A stretch of 64,000 nucleotides of DNA from an uncultured Gammaproteobacteria bacterium (GCA_937967995.1 CALBTB010000006.1:248001-312000), one strand, 5' to 3'; positions 15,517 to 24,809 are shown, numbered from the stretch's first letter. The notes: generated by a model from the sequence alone, not told the origin. Program-made: numbers and translations.

Positions 15517-16251
15517 TCACATTTTAACTTTTACGGTTGCCGGTGCAATCACTTCTGCCGCAAGCTGCTTGCCGCTTCGACTGTTTTCCACACGGATAAT
15601 CTGGCCTTTGTGGCCATCTGCCAGGGCTTCGCCCTGGGTACGAATCTGTAACCCATTGTATTCAGCGACAATTGTCACCGGCTGACCCCGGTTCACCAGG
15701 CGCCGGGGTTTTAATAACGTAGGAGTCAGCACGGCATCCTGACGAATGGGGCGGCGTGCGACCATGCCAAGCAACTGTTTCTTGGAGGCATACACACCAC
15801 GACGATAGCGGGAAATTTCCCGTTCCTGCAGGCCCAGATCTGCCGCCTGAACGAGGCTGCCGCGAGTAATGGGGCGGGTGCTGACCACCACCCGTGTGTA
15901 GACTCTGACCTGCGCGGAGACATGAACTTTCCAGCCCGGAAATTCGCAGCGAATGCCAATTGTGGTGGTACCCATCGGTGGCGTGTTAACGGGCATGAAG
16001 GCATGCAGGGCTCCCTGACATGTTGACAGGTGCAGCCGTTGATCGAGGTAGCCGATTTTCACATCCAGTCGATGGTGCTTGTCAAAGTAGTCATGCACAA
16101 ACTGCCGGGCTGCATCCCGAATGGCATCATGGTTCTGCCACTGGGTTGCCTCGACCTGCAGACTCCCGGCAAGCAGGCAAAGTATTGCCGCTGCCTGCGA
16201 CAGCAGGCTGAATACGGAATGAAAAGTGCTACGGTGCTTTATGAATGACAT
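15517..16251 (-). CDS. flgA: FlgA, P-ring assembly chaperone
   Basis: The 244-residue periplasmic protein has an N-terminal signal sequence (ILCLLAGSLQVEA). It has the FlgA/SAF-type C-terminal domain (about 110-240, with VVVSTRPITRGSLVQAADL and IIRVENSRSGKQLAAEVI). It chaperones FlgI during P-ring assembly. It is transcribed away from cheV and is first in the flgA-flgM-flgN-flgZ unit. A consensus sigma-54 promoter lies about 90 bp upstream. An 89-bp gap with a sigma-28 promoter separates it from flgM, so flgMNZ can also be expressed late. Confidence 0.95.
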   Translation of the reverse strand: MSFIKHRSTFHSVFSLLSQAAAILCLLAGSLQVEATQWQNHDAIRDAARQFVHDYFDKHHRLDVKIGYLDQRLHLSTCQGALHAFMPVNTPPMGTTTIGIRCEFPGWKVHVSAQVRVYTRVVVSTRPITRGSLVQAADLGLQEREISRYRRGVYASKKQLLGMVARRPIRQDAVLTPTLLKPRRLVNRGQPVTIVAEYNGLQIRTQGEALADGHKGQIIRVENSRSGKQLAAEVIAPATVKVKM

Positions 16252-16340
16252 CTGGTTTTGACCTTAAGCTGTTAATAATCCAATAAAAATCTTCATGCTC
16301 ATTTGCTGCCCCGATGATGCTGGTGCGATACCTGTGTCAG

Positions 16341-16356
16341 TGCAAGACATATGCCA
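16341..16356 (-). promoter_or_regulatory. Sigma-54 promoter of flgA
   Basis: The reverse strand reads TGGCATATGTCTTGCA, a near-perfect -24/-12 element (GG-N10-GC). The start is expected near 16331, about 80 bases before the flgA ATG. It lies back to back with the cheV sigma-28 promoter. Confidence 0.85.
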
Positions 16357-16368
16357 CACATGGATTAT

Positions 16369-16395
16369 TAAGCAATTAAAAGAATGGGCCGATAA
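16369..16395 (+). promoter_or_regulatory. Sigma-28 promoter of cheV
   Basis: A perfect -10 GCCGATAA lies at 16388-16395, with TAAG 15 bp upstream at 16369-16372 (consensus TAAA). Transcription would begin near 16403, downstream of the longest possible cheV frame start, which supports the shorter start at 16436. Confidence 0.75.
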
Positions 16396-16435
16396 GGTAG
16401 CAGGTCAATTACGAATAGAAATGGGAGTGCACGTT

Positions 16436-17407
16436 ATGGCTGGCGTGATGGAAGGCGTTGATCAGCGAACCAAGCTGGTCGGTCAGAATCGTCTCGAGTT
16501 ACTGTTGTTTGGTCTGGGTGGTAACCAGATGTACGGTATCAATGTCTTTAAAGTTCAGGAAGTCATCCAGTGCCCGCCACTGACAGGTGTTCCCAAAGCC
16601 CACCGTATCGTTCGTGGTATTGCCAACATGCGTGGTCGCACGATTACCATTCTTGATCTGGGAATGGCCATCGGTAAAAAACCTATCGAACAGACCACCG
16701 ATCAGTTTGTGATCGTGACCGAATACAACAGAACCACACAGGGATTCCTGGTTAGCAGTGTGGATCGCATCGTCAACATGAACTGGAAAGACATTATGCC
16801 GCCGCCAAAAGGTGTCGGTAAAAACAATTTCATGACTGCCGTGACCAAGATTGATGAAAAGCTGGTTGAAATCATCGATGTGGAAAAAGTGCTGGCTGAG
16901 ATGGTTGGCATGGAAATCGAGATCAAACAGGAAACAACGGTGAATTCTGAGCAGGCCAAGTCACTTCGGTTACTGGTCGCTGATGACTCACTGGTAGCGA
17001 GAAAACAGGTCAAGGCGACGCTTGATAAAATTGGTCTGGAGTGTGATCTGGCCAAGAACGGCCAGGAAGCGCTGGATATGCTTAAGGAAGCCGTAAAGGA
17101 TGGCAAACCGATTTCAGATACCTACGATGTCATCATTTCCGATATCGAAATGCCGGAAATGGATGGTTATACCCTGACAACCGAAATTCGCGCCGACGAT
17201 CGGCTTGCCAATTTGCCGGTCATGTTGCACACCTCACTCAGTGGGACGTTCAACAGTAACATGGTCAAGAAGGTGGGTGCAGACAGGTTCGTTGCCAAGT
17301 TTGATGCGGAAGAGCTGGCCAAGGAAGTACATGGCATGTTGACCGAATGTGGTTTGATCAAGGGTGATAACGCCGACGTTGAGCAACAGATAAAAGCGAA
17401 TCCATAA
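16436..17407 (+). CDS. cheV: CheV chemotaxis coupling protein (CheW-receiver)
   Basis: The 323-residue protein has a CheW domain (about 15-160, FGLGGNQMYGINVFKVQEVI) fused to a receiver domain (about 178-310, LLVADDSLVARKQ; phospho-acceptor Asp236 in VIISDIEMPEMDG). CheV couples chemoreceptors to CheA and helps adaptation. The frame stays open upstream to 16295, but I chose the ATG at 16436. It has a GGGAG site 8 bases away, matches family length, and lies after the predicted sigma-28 start site. It precedes cheR and the flgB operon, as in Pseudomonas and Vibrio. Confidence 0.96.
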   Translation: MAGVMEGVDQRTKLVGQNRLELLLFGLGGNQMYGINVFKVQEVIQCPPLTGVPKAHRIVRGIANMRGRTITILDLGMAIGKKPIEQTTDQFVIVTEYNRTTQGFLVSSVDRIVNMNWKDIMPPPKGVGKNNFMTAVTKIDEKLVEIIDVEKVLAEMVGMEIEIKQETTVNSEQAKSLRLLVADDSLVARKQVKATLDKIGLECDLAKNGQEALDMLKEAVKDGKPISDTYDVIISDIEMPEMDGYTLTTEIRADDRLANLPVMLHTSLSGTFNSNMVKKVGADRFVAKFDAEELAKEVHGMLTECGLIKGDNADVEQQIKANP

Positions 17408-17446
17408 CCAGCTTTGCTGGTGCAGACAGGAAGTGCAGAACACGTC

Positions 17447-18292
17447 GTGACGGACCAACTTCTCTCCAAAGAACAATACAATGTCTTCCGGACGTTCCTG
17501 GAAGATTCCTGTGGTATTGTGCTCGGTGATAATAAACATTACCTCGTAACCTCACGGCTGAATCGCCTCACCAAAGAGTTTGAGTTTGGTTCGCTCAACG
17601 AAATGATCGGTGCGCTGAAAACCCATAACAACTCGGCACTCAAGGAACGCGTCATTGATGCCATGACCACGAATGAGACCAGCTGGTTTCGTGACCTGTA
17701 TCCGTATGAGCTACTCAAGGAAAACCTGATTCCTGAGCTCGCGGCAGCCAAGCCGCCACGCATACGCATCTGGTCCGCCGCGGCATCGACCGGTCAGGAA
17801 CCTTATTCGATCAGTATGTCGATACAGGAATTTCAGGCGCGTAATCCGGGCAAACTCACGTCGTCAGTGGAAATCGTGGGTACGGATATTTCCGGTACGG
17901 TGCTGAATATCGCTCGCAAGGCTACTTATGATGAACTGAGCCTGGCGCGAGGTATTTCTGAAGAACGCCGCCGACAGTTTTTTAGTGCAGTAGACGGTAA
18001 TCGGTGGAAACTGAATCAAAAAGTAACGGCGCCGGTTCGCTTCAGCGAACTTAATCTACTGCAAAGTTATTCGTTGCTGGGAAAGTTCGATATTATCTTT
18101 TGCCGTAATGTCCTGATCTATTTTTCCTCGGAAATGAAGACGGATATTCTGACTCGCATGGCCAAGGCACTGAATCCCGGTGGGATACTGGTGCTGGGTG
18201 GATCAGAATCGCCAACCGGTTACACGCGTGATTTTGAAATGGTGCGTTATCCAAAGGGTGTGGTGTACCGCATCAAACCCCCCGGCAGTTAA
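17447..18292 (+). CDS. cheR: CheR chemoreceptor methyltransferase
   Basis: A protein of about 281 residues that methylates glutamates of chemoreceptors using SAM. It has the helical N-terminal domain (FRTFLEDSCGIVLGDNKHYLVTSRL) and the methyltransferase domain with IRIWSAAASTGQEPYS (SAM loop) and FDIIFCRNVLIYF. The start is uncertain. The frame is open to a TTG at 17414, and the GTG at 17447 gives the usual family length, so I use the latter. It lies 39 bp after cheV and probably shares its sigma-28 transcript. The sigma-54 flgB promoter follows about 95 bp after the stop. Confidence 0.94.
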   Translation: MTDQLLSKEQYNVFRTFLEDSCGIVLGDNKHYLVTSRLNRLTKEFEFGSLNEMIGALKTHNNSALKERVIDAMTTNETSWFRDLYPYELLKENLIPELAAAKPPRIRIWSAAASTGQEPYSISMSIQEFQARNPGKLTSSVEIVGTDISGTVLNIARKATYDELSLARGISEERRRQFFSAVDGNRWKLNQKVTAPVRFSELNLLQSYSLLGKFDIIFCRNVLIYFSSEMKTDILTRMAKALNPGGILVLGGSESPTGYTRDFEMVRYPKGVVYRIKPPGS

Positions 18293-18386
18293 AACACTTG
18301 CCGACAGGAGATTTTTTGCCACCCCGGCAAACATTTCCTCTTCATTCATTCTCTCTATCTTCCTGAAATAATTAAAAAATAAAACG

Positions 18387-18402
18387 TGGCATGGTTGTTG
18401 CT
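18387..18402 (+). promoter_or_regulatory. Sigma-54 promoter of the flgB operon
   Basis: TGGCATGGTTGTTGCT has GG-N10-GC spacing and a strong TTGCT -12 box. The start is expected near 18413. This falls inside the longest possible flgB frame, supporting the ATG at 18442 with its GGAG site at 18432-18435. Confidence 0.85.
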
Positions 18403-18441
18403 CTGTTACAGACACAGAGAAATCAACGTTTGGAGTTAACC

Positions 18442-18843
18442 ATGCCGTTCAGTCTTGATTCTTACCTCGGTGTTCATCAACCGGCCCTGAATCTGCAATC
18501 CCGTCGTGCACAGGTACTGGCGTCAAATCTGGCCAACCTGGATACACCGGGATACAAGGCAAGGGATATTGATTTTGCGGCAGCACTCAAGGCGCAGGGT
18601 AATGCAAATCAGGGCGGGCGTTTTCTTACCGTAACCAGTCGCAAGCACATGCAACCTGAAGGTATGGAGCATGGTTATGAGCTGGCATATCGTCAGCCAT
18701 TTCAGACATCGCTCGATGGCAACACAGTGGAACATCAGGTTGAACTGGCAGCCTATTCGGATAATGCCATGCGCTACCTGGCGACACTGCGTTTTTTAAG
18801 CGGCAAGTTTAATACCTTACGTACAGCGATAAAGGGACAATAA
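18442..18843 (+). CDS. flgB: FlgB, proximal rod protein
   Basis: The 133-residue rod subunit has the N-terminal flagellar rod motif (RRAQVLASNLANLDTPGYKARDIDF) and a C-terminal helix (MRYLATLRFLSGKFNTLRTAIKG). It assembles the rod just above the MS ring. It is the first gene of flgBCDEFGHI, directly under the sigma-54 promoter, and 1 bp before flgC. Confidence 0.97.
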   Translation: MPFSLDSYLGVHQPALNLQSRRAQVLASNLANLDTPGYKARDIDFAAALKAQGNANQGGRFLTVTSRKHMQPEGMEHGYELAYRQPFQTSLDGNTVEHQVELAAYSDNAMRYLATLRFLSGKFNTLRTAIKGQ

Positions 18844-18844
18844 G

Positions 18845-19258
18845 ATGTCATTGTTTAATGTATTTGATGTTGCCGGTTCTGCATTACAGGCGCAGAGTGT
18901 TCGGCTCAATACGACATCCAGCAATCTGGCCAATGCGAATAGCATCAGCAGCAGCACGGGTGAAACGTATCGTTCACGGCATCCGGTGTTTTCTCCCATT
19001 CTTAAAGAGTTTAACGAGCAGAGCGCCAGTGTTGGCGTGCGCGTGCTGGGTATTGTGGAAAGCGATAAACCACTGCGCCGCGAACATAATCCAAACCACC
19101 CAATGGCGGATCAGGATGGCTTTATTTATATGCCAAACGTCAATGTGGTTGAGGAAATGGCGGATATGATTTCGGCATCTCGCGCTTATCAGACCAACGT
19201 CGAAGTGATGAACAGTGCGAAGCAAATGCTACTCAGAACACTGGCGATTGGTCAGTAA
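18845..19258 (+). CDS. flgC: FlgC, proximal rod protein
   Basis: The 137-residue rod protein has the N-terminal motif SALQAQSVRLNTTSSNLANANS and the conserved C-terminal region VNVVEEMADMISASRAYQTNVEVMNSAKQMLLRTL. It pairs with FlgB and FlgF in the rod. It is tightly packed between flgB and flgD. Confidence 0.97.
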   Translation: MSLFNVFDVAGSALQAQSVRLNTTSSNLANANSISSSTGETYRSRHPVFSPILKEFNEQSASVGVRVLGIVESDKPLRREHNPNHPMADQDGFIYMPNVNVVEEMADMISASRAYQTNVEVMNSAKQMLLRTLAIGQ

Positions 19259-19273
19259 TAACAGGTGAAGGCA

Positions 19274-19972
19274 ATGGAAGGAATCGATAAATCATTACCC
19301 ACGTTTGAAAGCCTCGGTTTAAGTAATAAAAAACCGCTCGAAAAACCGCGCCTGACGCAGGAAGACTTTATGAAACTGATGATGGCCCAGATGCGTCATC
19401 AGGATCCCATGAAGCCGATGGAAAATGGCGAATTTATCAGCCAGATGGCGCAGTTCAGTTCGGTGCACGGACTGAAGGAAATCAAGGATTCGTTCAGCAC
19501 ACTGGCCAATGCCTTGCAATCAGCCCAGGCCCTGCAGGCGTCATCCATGGTGGGTCGTAAGGTCATGGTACCGGGCAACATGGCAGAGCTGATCGATGGC
19601 GGCAAGTTGCGTGGTGCGGTCGATGTACCACATGAAACCGAATCGGTACTGGTCAAGGTCATCGACAAGGGCGGCCAGACCGTACATACCGTTGATCTCG
19701 GTAAACGTGACAAGGGCACCACTGTCTTTGAGTGGGATGGTGTGATTAAGCAGGCCGATGAATCAATACCGGGTAACCAGAATGAAATGGCACAACCCGG
19801 GAAATACAAAATCGTTGCAGAAATCATGGTGGACGGAAAGCGGCAACGCGTTGATACCTTCACCGTAGACAAGGTTGACAGTGTGTCACTGGCAAAGGGT
19901 GGACAAGGGGTAACGTTAAACCTGGCGAATCAGGGTGCCACGTTACTCGCTGATGTTCGAGAAATTATCTAA
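19274..19972 (+). CDS. flgD: FlgD, hook-capping protein
   Basis: The 232-residue scaffold protein caps the growing hook. The N-terminal signature is LTQEDFMKLMMAQMRHQDPMKPMENGEFISQMAQFSSVHGLKEI. Fn3/Tudor-like domains follow (about 95-225, FEWDG and GKYKIVAEI). The frame has a GTG nine bases earlier; the ATG at 19274 has the better spaced AGG site. It is followed by flgE. Confidence 0.96.
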   Translation: MEGIDKSLPTFESLGLSNKKPLEKPRLTQEDFMKLMMAQMRHQDPMKPMENGEFISQMAQFSSVHGLKEIKDSFSTLANALQSAQALQASSMVGRKVMVPGNMAELIDGGKLRGAVDVPHETESVLVKVIDKGGQTVHTVDLGKRDKGTTVFEWDGVIKQADESIPGNQNEMAQPGKYKIVAEIMVDGKRQRVDTFTVDKVDSVSLAKGGQGVTLNLANQGATLLADVREII

Positions 19973-19994
19973 CGGGTGAATCAGGAGGAAAGTT

Positions 19995-21251
19995 ATGCCT
20001 TTTAGAGCAGCGTTAAGCGGTATCAATGCCGCAGGAGAAGAGTTACGCGTGATTGGTAACAACGTGGCCAACGCGAGTACAACAGGTTTTAAAAAGTCGC
20101 GAGCAGAATTTGCTGATGTGTATGCGGCAACAGACGGTGGCGCCAGTACTTCTATCGGTGCCGGTGTACGTCTGGCCGGTGTGACCCAGCAGTTTGGTCA
20201 GGGCAATATCGGTTTTACCAACAACAAACTGGACCTGGCCATTAACGGCCGTGGTTTCTTTGTGCTGGATGAAGGTGGCAGTCGCTCCTACAGCCGTTCC
20301 GGAAACTTCCAGGTGGATCGTGACGGATTTATTGTCAATCCGGATGGTGCCAAGCTGGTCGTCAACGGTGCCGACACGAATGGCCAGATCACCGGTGCGG
20401 TCGGACCTTTGCAACTGGATCGTTCCAACATTACACCGCAGGCAACAACACGCGTGGATGTCGGACTGAACCTGGACAGCACCATGAAGCGTCCACCGAC
20501 AGTGCCATTCAATCCAGAAATTCCATCATCATTTAATCATTCCACTTCCTTAACGGTTTACGATTCACTGGGTGGTTCACACCTGGCGACCATGTATTAC
20601 GTCAAGGGTGAAACGGAAGGTAGCTGGGAAATGTACACCCTGATCGATGGCAAGGATATCAAGGGTTCACAAACTGTACCGTTTACGCCGGAAGTACTGT
20701 CGTTCAATGGTGCCGGTCGTCTGGCCAGTATTAATGGCACACCGGTTCCACCGGGCACCATCGAGTATCCCGAGTTTGATGCCGGTAACGGTTCCGATCC
20801 GATCAATCTGACCATGAACCTGTTATCCAATTCACCGATTACGCAGTTTGGTTCCAAGTTCAATGTCAATTCATTAACGCAGAACGGATTTACTTCCGGT
20901 CGATTGAGCGGTATCGACATTGATGATACCGGTGTGGTTCGTGCACGTTACAGCAATGGTCAGACCAAGACACTGGGTCAGGTATCCATCGCTGACTTTT
21001 CCAACCCGCAGGGTTTACGGCCATTAGGCGACACGGCCTGGGCGGAAAGTTTTGCGTCAGGCGTGCCACTGCTGGGTACACCCGGCTCCGGTAGTCTGGG
21101 TGTGTTGCAATCCGGTGCGCTGGAAGGATCCAATGTGGATCTCACATCGGAACTTGTCAACATGATCACAGCGCAACGTAATTTCCAGGCCAATGCCCAG
21201 GTCATTACAACCGCGGATACAGTGACACAAACCATTATCAATATTCGTTAA
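19995..21251 (+). CDS. flgE: FlgE, hook protein
   Basis: The 418-residue hook subunit. The N-terminal rod/hook motif is ALSGINAAGEELRVIGNNVANASTTGFKKSRAEFADVY. The FlgE core domain sits in the middle, and the C-terminal motif is GALEGSNVDLTSELVNMITAQRNFQANAQVI. A strong AGGAGGAAAG ribosome site fits its high expression. The length is normal for a gammaproteobacterial FlgE. Confidence 0.97.
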   Translation: MPFRAALSGINAAGEELRVIGNNVANASTTGFKKSRAEFADVYAATDGGASTSIGAGVRLAGVTQQFGQGNIGFTNNKLDLAINGRGFFVLDEGGSRSYSRSGNFQVDRDGFIVNPDGAKLVVNGADTNGQITGAVGPLQLDRSNITPQATTRVDVGLNLDSTMKRPPTVPFNPEIPSSFNHSTSLTVYDSLGGSHLATMYYVKGETEGSWEMYTLIDGKDIKGSQTVPFTPEVLSFNGAGRLASINGTPVPPGTIEYPEFDAGNGSDPINLTMNLLSNSPITQFGSKFNVNSLTQNGFTSGRLSGIDIDDTGVVRARYSNGQTKTLGQVSIADFSNPQGLRPLGDTAWAESFASGVPLLGTPGSGSLGVLQSGALEGSNVDLTSELVNMITAQRNFQANAQVITTADTVTQTIINIR

Positions 21252-21270
21252 TCACTAAATAGGCAAACAC

Positions 21271-22011
21271 ATGGATAAAGTACTTTACACAGCAATGTCA
21301 GGCGCTAAGCAAACCATGCTGGCGCAGGCGGCAAACAGCAACAACATTGCCAATGTCAGTACACCGGGCTTTCGGGCGGATTATGCACAGTTTCGCAGTA
21401 TGCCGGTCTATGGCCCGGGTTATCCGACACGTGTGTATGCCATGACGGAACGTTCCGGCAGCGATATGACGGTCGGTTCTGTCAATGCAACGGGCAATAC
21501 CATGGATATCGCCATTAATGGCGATGGCTGGATCGCCGTGCAGGCCAACGATGGCAGTGAAGCCTATACGCGCGCCGGTAATCTGCGCATTTCCACGGAC
21601 GGAACCCTGCTTGCCGGCAACGGCAACCCGGTGCTGGGTGATGGTGGTCCGATAGTACTCCCACCGGTGAACCGTATCGAAATCGGTACCGATGGTACTG
21701 TTTCAGTCGCAGCACTGGGTGAAGATGGTAACAACCTGGAAGCTGTTGAGCGTATCAAGCTGGTTAATCCACCGGCTGATCAGTTACGTAAAGGGACGGA
21801 TGGATTAATGCGTCTGGTCAACGGAGACGTTGCACCGGCGGACGCCAATGTCAAGGTCGTGTCCGGCATGCTTGAGTCAAGTAATGTAAACATGGCGGAA
21901 GCACTGGTTAACATGATTGATCTGGCCAGGCAATTTGAAATGCAGGTCAGGGTAATGCGTGATGCGGAACGAAACGCTGATGCCTCACGTGAACTTTTGA
22001 AGATGGCATAG
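21271..22011 (+). CDS. flgF: FlgF, proximal rod protein
   Basis: The 246-residue rod protein has N-terminal YTAMSGAKQTMLAQAANSNNIANVSTPGF and C-terminal GMLESSNVNMAEALVNMIDLARQFEMQVRVM, the FlgF form of the rod-hook family. It lies between flgE and flgG. Confidence 0.96.
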   Translation: MDKVLYTAMSGAKQTMLAQAANSNNIANVSTPGFRADYAQFRSMPVYGPGYPTRVYAMTERSGSDMTVGSVNATGNTMDIAINGDGWIAVQANDGSEAYTRAGNLRISTDGTLLAGNGNPVLGDGGPIVLPPVNRIEIGTDGTVSVAALGEDGNNLEAVERIKLVNPPADQLRKGTDGLMRLVNGDVAPADANVKVVSGMLESSNVNMAEALVNMIDLARQFEMQVRVMRDAERNADASRELLKMA

Positions 22012-22062
22012 TAAATGCAACTTTTCACTAACAACAATTGGTAACAGGTCTGGAGACAAAGT

Positions 22063-22845
22063 ATGAATCCATTGTGGGTAAGTAAAACAGGGCTCGAAGC
22101 GCAACAAAACCGCTTGTCGACGATCAGTAATAACCTGGCAAACGTCAACACAACCGGGTTTAAACGTGACCGTGCCGTGTTTGAAGATTTGATTTATCAG
22201 AATGTCCGCCAGGCCGGTGCGCAAACATCGCAGGATACGGAATTACCCTCCGGTCTGATGCTCGGTACCGGTGTCAGGACGGTGGCAACACAAAAGATGC
22301 ACACCCAGGGTAATATCCTGCAAACCAAAAACAAGCTGGATCTGGCGGTGCAGGGTCGCGGTCTGTTTCAAATAGCCAAACCCAATGGTGATATTGCCTA
22401 TACACGCAACGGTGCTTTTCAGATCAGTTCCGAAGGAATTATTGTGACGGCGTCGGGTTACCCGGTGCAGCCGACCATTACCGTGCCGCCAAATGCGGCC
22501 AGTATCACGATTGGCAGTAATGGTGCTGTTTCCATTACCACACCCGGTATCGCCGAACCACAGCAAATCGGCCAGATACAGTTAGCAGATTTTATCAATC
22601 CAAGCGGCCTGCAACCTATTGGTGAAAATCTTTACCTGGAAACAACAGCAAGTGGTTCACCAGTTATTGCCAACCCCGGGGATAACAATACCGGTACGCT
22701 GATCCAGGGAGCGCTGGAAGGTTCCAATGTCAACGTTGTGGAAGAACTCGTGAACATGATTGAGACACAACGTGCCTATGAAATGAATTCCAAGGCCATC
22801 TCGACCATGGATCAGATGCTGCAGTTTGTGAATAACCAGTTATAA
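22063..22845 (+). CDS. flgG: FlgG, distal rod protein
   Basis: The 260-residue distal rod protein. It begins MNPLWVSKTGLEAQQNRLSTISNNLANVNTTGFKRDRAVFEDLIYQ, the highly conserved FlgG start, and ends with ALEGSNVNVVEELVNMIETQRAYEMNSKAI. It is one of the best conserved flagellar proteins. A 51-bp gap with a GGAGAC site precedes it. Confidence 0.97.
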   Translation: MNPLWVSKTGLEAQQNRLSTISNNLANVNTTGFKRDRAVFEDLIYQNVRQAGAQTSQDTELPSGLMLGTGVRTVATQKMHTQGNILQTKNKLDLAVQGRGLFQIAKPNGDIAYTRNGAFQISSEGIIVTASGYPVQPTITVPPNAASITIGSNGAVSITTPGIAEPQQIGQIQLADFINPSGLQPIGENLYLETTASGSPVIANPGDNNTGTLIQGALEGSNVNVVEELVNMIETQRAYEMNSKAISTMDQMLQFVNNQL

Positions 22846-22863
22846 GCAGGAGTCAATTTCATC

Positions 22864-23559
22864 ATGATATTTTCCTATTTAAGTAAATTTGCCACTCTGC
22901 TTCTGGTAGTTTTCCTGCTGTTCAATGTCGTCGGTTGTATGGGTGGTAAAGGTCTGGTGGTCAACAAGTTCGAACCACCAAAACAGGAAAAGAAAGTGTT
23001 TGAAAAAAGATATAACGGAGCAATTTATCAGTCGGGCATGCCGGTAAGCATGTTTGAAGATACAACGGCAAGGCGTGTCGGCGACATTATTACGATTACG
23101 CTGGTAGAAGCGGCATCCGCTTTATCCAGTGCCGGCACCAAGGCAGAAAAAACCCAGAATGTGGAAATGCCGGCCCCGACAGTCGCAGGTGGAGGTGTTA
23201 CCAAGGACGGTAAAAATATTCTCGAGAACAAGATCGAAGCCGGCCGTGATTTTAAAGGCAGCGGCGAATCCAACCAGGCACATAATTTTCAGGCTGTGAT
23301 CGCCGTCAGCGTGGTTGATGTGTTACCGAACAGTTATCTGGTCGTGCGGGGTGAAAAGCTGATCATGCTGAACCAGTCCGAAGAATACATTCGGTTTTCA
23401 GGCATTGTTCGGCCACAGGATATCAGCCTGGATAACAAGGTTGAATCACAGAAGGTGGCCAATGTGCGAATCAGCTATGCCGGTACCGGTGTGCTGTCGA
23501 CAGCAAACAAGATGGGCACGCTGGCACGGTTTTTCCAGAACCCGGCTTACCCGTTTTAA
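22864..23559 (+). CDS. flgH: FlgH, L-ring lipoprotein
   Basis: The 231-residue outer-membrane lipoprotein forms the L ring. The signal sequence ends in the lipobox VVGC, lipidated on the cysteine near residue 25. Conserved segments are DTTARRVGDIITITLVEAASA and GEKLIMLNQSEEYIRFSGIVRPQDI. It precedes flgI. Confidence 0.97.
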   Translation: MIFSYLSKFATLLLVVFLLFNVVGCMGGKGLVVNKFEPPKQEKKVFEKRYNGAIYQSGMPVSMFEDTTARRVGDIITITLVEAASALSSAGTKAEKTQNVEMPAPTVAGGGVTKDGKNILENKIEAGRDFKGSGESNQAHNFQAVIAVSVVDVLPNSYLVVRGEKLIMLNQSEEYIRFSGIVRPQDISLDNKVESQKVANVRISYAGTGVLSTANKMGTLARFFQNPAYPF

Positions 23560-23589
23560 TGATGCATAACGTTGAGAAGAGGGCGCGTC

Positions 23590-24708
23590 ATGTTCAAGGA
23601 TAAAGATTTTTCGTTTGTAGTGGTTGTCGGCATCTTTTTTTTCCTTGCCACGTATTCCGGATTGATTCAGGCCGAGCGAATCAAGGACATTGCCAAGGTA
23701 CAGGGTGTCAGGAACAACCAGCTGGTGGGTTACGGACTGGTTGTCGGTCTGAACGGCACCGGCGATGGTAATGCGCCGCACACCGTGCAAAGTTTACGCA
23801 GTATGTTGTCACGGCTTGGTGTCAACATTCCGCAGAATGTCAGTTTACAATCGAAAAACGTCGCCGCGGTATCGATTCATACCGAGTTGCCGGCGTTTGC
23901 AAAACCGGGTCAGACCCTGGACATTACGGTTTCCTCAATCGGAAATGCCAGGAGTCTGCGCGGGGGGAGCCTGCTGTTAGCACCCTTAAAGGGTGTCGAC
24001 GGGCAGGTGTATGCCATTGCACAGGGTAATATTATTGTGAGTGGCTTTGGTGCCGAAGGGAATGACGGTTCAAGAGTTACGGTTAACGTGCCGAGTGTGG
24101 GCCGTATTCCCAATGGTGCAACGGTCGAACAGGCAGTACCGACACCGTTCGGCGAAATGCGCGAACTGGTATTGAATTTACGTCATCCGGATTTTTCCAC
24201 ATCGAATCAGGTTACCCAGGTCATCAATCGTACCCTGGGTGCGGGCACTGCGTATTCCATTGATGCGGGTTCAATTAACGTTCAGGCACCACAGGATCAT
24301 GCACAACGTGTCGCCTTTATCTCCGTGCTGGAAAATCTCGAAGTACAACCGGCCGAGCCATCGGCGCGCGTAATTGTCAATTCACGAACCGGCACGGTGG
24401 TGATAGGTAAGCATGTGCGTGTTTTGCCGGCGGCAATTTCACATGGCAGCCTGACAGTGACGATTACCGAGAGCGGGGCAGTAAGCCAGCCGGGTCCATT
24501 GGCCGGTGGAGAGACGGTTGTCGTGCCTGAATCGGACATCAGTATCACGCAGGGCAACAAGCGTATGTTTAAACTCGATGCGGGTGTCTCGCTGGACGAT
24601 GTTGTACGCGCCGTGAACCAGGTGGGCATTGCCCCGGGTGACCTGGTGGCCATTCTGGAGGCGCTCAAGGAAGCCGGTGCATTGCGTGCAGAGCTGATTG
24701 TTATCTAG
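23590..24708 (+). CDS. flgI: FlgI, P-ring protein
   Basis: The 372-residue periplasmic protein has a signal sequence (FSFVVVVGIFFFLATYSG, cleavage near IQA). The FlgI signature is ERIKDIAKVQGVRNNQLVGYGLVVGLNGTGD, with conserved end LVAILEALKEAGALRAELIVI. It forms the P ring, aided by FlgA. The frame is open to an upstream non-ATG start at 23572; the ATG at 23590 has an AGAGG site. The flgBCDEFGHI transcript probably ends at the hairpin that follows. Confidence 0.97.
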   Translation: MFKDKDFSFVVVVGIFFFLATYSGLIQAERIKDIAKVQGVRNNQLVGYGLVVGLNGTGDGNAPHTVQSLRSMLSRLGVNIPQNVSLQSKNVAAVSIHTELPAFAKPGQTLDITVSSIGNARSLRGGSLLLAPLKGVDGQVYAIAQGNIIVSGFGAEGNDGSRVTVNVPSVGRIPNGATVEQAVPTPFGEMRELVLNLRHPDFSTSNQVTQVINRTLGAGTAYSIDAGSINVQAPQDHAQRVAFISVLENLEVQPAEPSARVIVNSRTGTVVIGKHVRVLPAAISHGSLTVTITESGAVSQPGPLAGGETVVVPESDISITQGNKRMFKLDAGVSLDDVVRAVNQVGIAPGDLVAILEALKEAGALRAELIVI

Positions 24709-24728
24709 TTTTTCTAATAATCTGGTTG

Positions 24729-24752
24729 CGGGCGGCAAGATCTTGCCGCCCG
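24729..24752. terminator. Perfect 24-bp palindrome after flgI
   Basis: Twelve bases (CGGGCGGCAAGA) are followed by their exact reverse complement. RNA from either strand would fold into a strong hairpin, but there is no T-run after it. It could be a rho-aided terminator, an mRNA-stabilising end or a dimeric protein site. It separates flgI from flgJ and its own sigma-54 promoter. Confidence 0.6.
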
Positions 24753-24809
24753 TGTTGATCCAGCCGTTCGTAACGTGTGAGGTGATAATGCTTTATCGCG
24801 TAACCAACA

